Shown: positions 63,270-64,000 of the stretch, in pieces
Layout of the letters: each line of letters begins with the position of its first letter
How positions within the stretch are numbered: the stretch's first letter is position 1
Origin: Candidatus Promineifilum breve
GTDB taxonomy: Bacteria > Chloroflexota > Anaerolineae > Promineifilales > Promineifilaceae
Direction of reading: 5' to 3'
Assembly: GCF_900066015.1 (NCBI RefSeq)
Contig: NZ_LN890655.1
Location: 1,900,726-1,964,725, forward strand
Length of the DNA stretch: 64,000 bases
Position numbers and translations under genes: made by a program
The notes under the pieces: generated by a model
The model's input: the letters and a program-made list of their open reading frames with translations, nothing else
Database searches by the model: none
Told to the model about the DNA's origin: nothing

Positions 63270-64000
63270 TGACATCCCCCTCTTCACCGGCCCCAGAGCT
63301 GACAACACGGCCAATCCCTTCCTGACCACCGGCGACGCCCTGATTCGCTCGCTGAACCGCGCGCGGCTGATGGCGGTGCCGGGCGTGGGGGAAACGGACG
63401 GGGTGCTAGGCCACACGGCGTTTGAGTTGCTCTCGGCCGCGGCCGTCGCCAATTTGATCCGGGATGCGGCCGGGGCGCTGGGACTTGATCCGGCCGATCC
63501 ACAACTCCTGCGGGCCTTCAATCGCTGCTTCGATGACCCGCGCCGCCAACCGGCGGCGGCGGCCGTGGCCGGGGTCGTTGGCCGGCGGCTGGGCGCGCTG
63601 CTGCTGGTGCTGTGGCGCGGCGACCCGGCCAACCGCGCCGCCCGGCCGGAGTGGGACGATGCCCACTGGGCTTACTGGCGCGGGGTGCGGCGGGTGGTCA
63701 TCGGCGGCGGGCTGTTCGCCGGGCAGCTGGGGGCGGCGGCCGTGCCGGTGGCGGCGGCGTTTCTGCGCGGGGCCGGCTGCCCCATCACGGTCGAGCGCTC
63801 CCCCTGGGGCGAGGCCCTGCCGCTGGTCGGGCTGGCCCGCCACACCCCGCCCGACACGGCGCGGATGCTGCTGTTCGACTTCGGCCAGACGTCGGTCAAG
63901 CGGGGCCTGGCGATCTATCGCGCCGGCGCTCTGGTTGATATCAGCCGCCGGCCGTCGCTGCCCGCCCCCGACCGCGGGACGTTGGATGAGCCACCGGCGG
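63250..64000 (+). CDS. Unknown protein, possible actin-like ATPase fold (3' end outside window)
   Basis: About 250 residues from ATG 63250 to the right edge without a stop; a GTG at 63259 is another start. The start overlaps the previous gene by 20 bp, so they are probably coupled. The N-terminal ~140 residues are helical (HTAFELLSAAAVANLIRDAAGALGLDP, cited as HTAFELLSAAAVANLI). Then come VVIGGGLFAGQLGAAAVPVA and, near the end, MLLFDFGQTSVKRGLAIY, which looks like a phosphate 1 motif of actin-like kinases such as ROK proteins. Function unknown; the decisive C-terminal half is missing. Confidence 0.65.
   Translation, partial: MPIVRPDDIPLFTGPRADNTANPFLTTGDALIRSLNRARLMAVPGVGETDGVLGHTAFELLSAAAVANLIRDAAGALGLDPADPQLLRAFNRCFDDPRRQPAAAAVAGVVGRRLGALLLVLWRGDPANRAARPEWDDAHWAYWRGVRRVVIGGGLFAGQLGAAAVPVAAAFLRGAGCPITVERSPWGEALPLVGLARHTPPDTARMLLFDFGQTSVKRGLAIYRAGALVDISRRPSLPAPDRGTLDEPPA

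Overview
The window is about 64 kb of GC-rich chromosomal DNA with mostly housekeeping and transporter genes. No rRNA, tRNA or CRISPR array was recognised. The gene set suggests a free-living Chloroflexota bacterium, probably Anaerolineae-like: Rex repressor, MacB-type exporters with membrane-fusion proteins but no TolC partner, CtaG, large GT-C glycosyltransferases, threonine/proline-rich lipoprotein linkers and YLP/FLP-type surface motifs. This lineage call is inference from gene content, not a database result.

Layout. 1-5.5 kb: a membrane-anchored phosphodiesterase cut by the left edge, a DUF92 membrane protein, a vanadium-haloperoxidase/PAP2 lipoprotein and a VOC protein. 5.5-14.3 kb (minus): a MacB-type efflux operon (two membrane-fusion proteins, ATPase, permease, response regulator, histidine kinase) split by an IS element with clear 17-bp ends and a CGGA target duplication. 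14.3-22 kb: alkyltransferase-like protein, GT2, acyltransferase, secreted proteins, HD phosphohydrolase and trpD-Uma2-trpC. 22-23.6 kb: an AT-richer accessory patch with a HEPN-like gene. 23.7-28.8 kb (minus): a second MacB-type operon with two permeases. 28.8-32 kb: accessory island with a VapBC-like pair, VOC protein, P22-type antirepressor and a decayed lpdA tail. 32-37.6 kb (minus): lpdA, methylmalonyl-CoA epimerase, malate dehydrogenase, TrmH, gamma carbonic anhydrase, ctaG. 37.7-41 kb: methyltransferase, small-molecule phosphotransferase, MOSC and membrane proteins. 41-46.3 kb (minus): heterodimeric ABC exporter plus nucleotidyltransferase, behind a long leader with a 21-codon leader ORF. 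46.4-49.8 kb: secreted phosphoesterase, rex with its own operator-like palindrome, and a compact restriction-modification pair. 50-57 kb (minus): M42 peptidase-atpA-atpG-atpD-atpC-mreB. 57.3-64 kb: DUF433/DUF5615 toxin-antitoxin pair, two large membrane glycosyltransferase-like proteins and an unknown partial gene.

The most striking property is a dense set of short repeats. At least nine families, mostly tandem 7-9 nt units arranged as inverted arms, or compact palindromes with a 4-nt loop, fill gene junctions, sometimes nested inside each other. The same families also lie inside coding sequences without breaking the frame. They encode loops in both ABC exporter subunits, extra loops in both GT-C proteins, and C-terminal tails of an ABC ATPase and a TrmH methyltransferase. 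Four of the five junctions from the M42 gene to mreB carry a paired-arm hairpin from a different family. The fifth, atpC-mreB, carries another. Other points of interest are the exporter leader peptide, a CRP- or Rex-like palindrome upstream of the M42/ATP synthase promoter, and several genes whose -10 box sits so close to the start codon that leaderless translation is likely.
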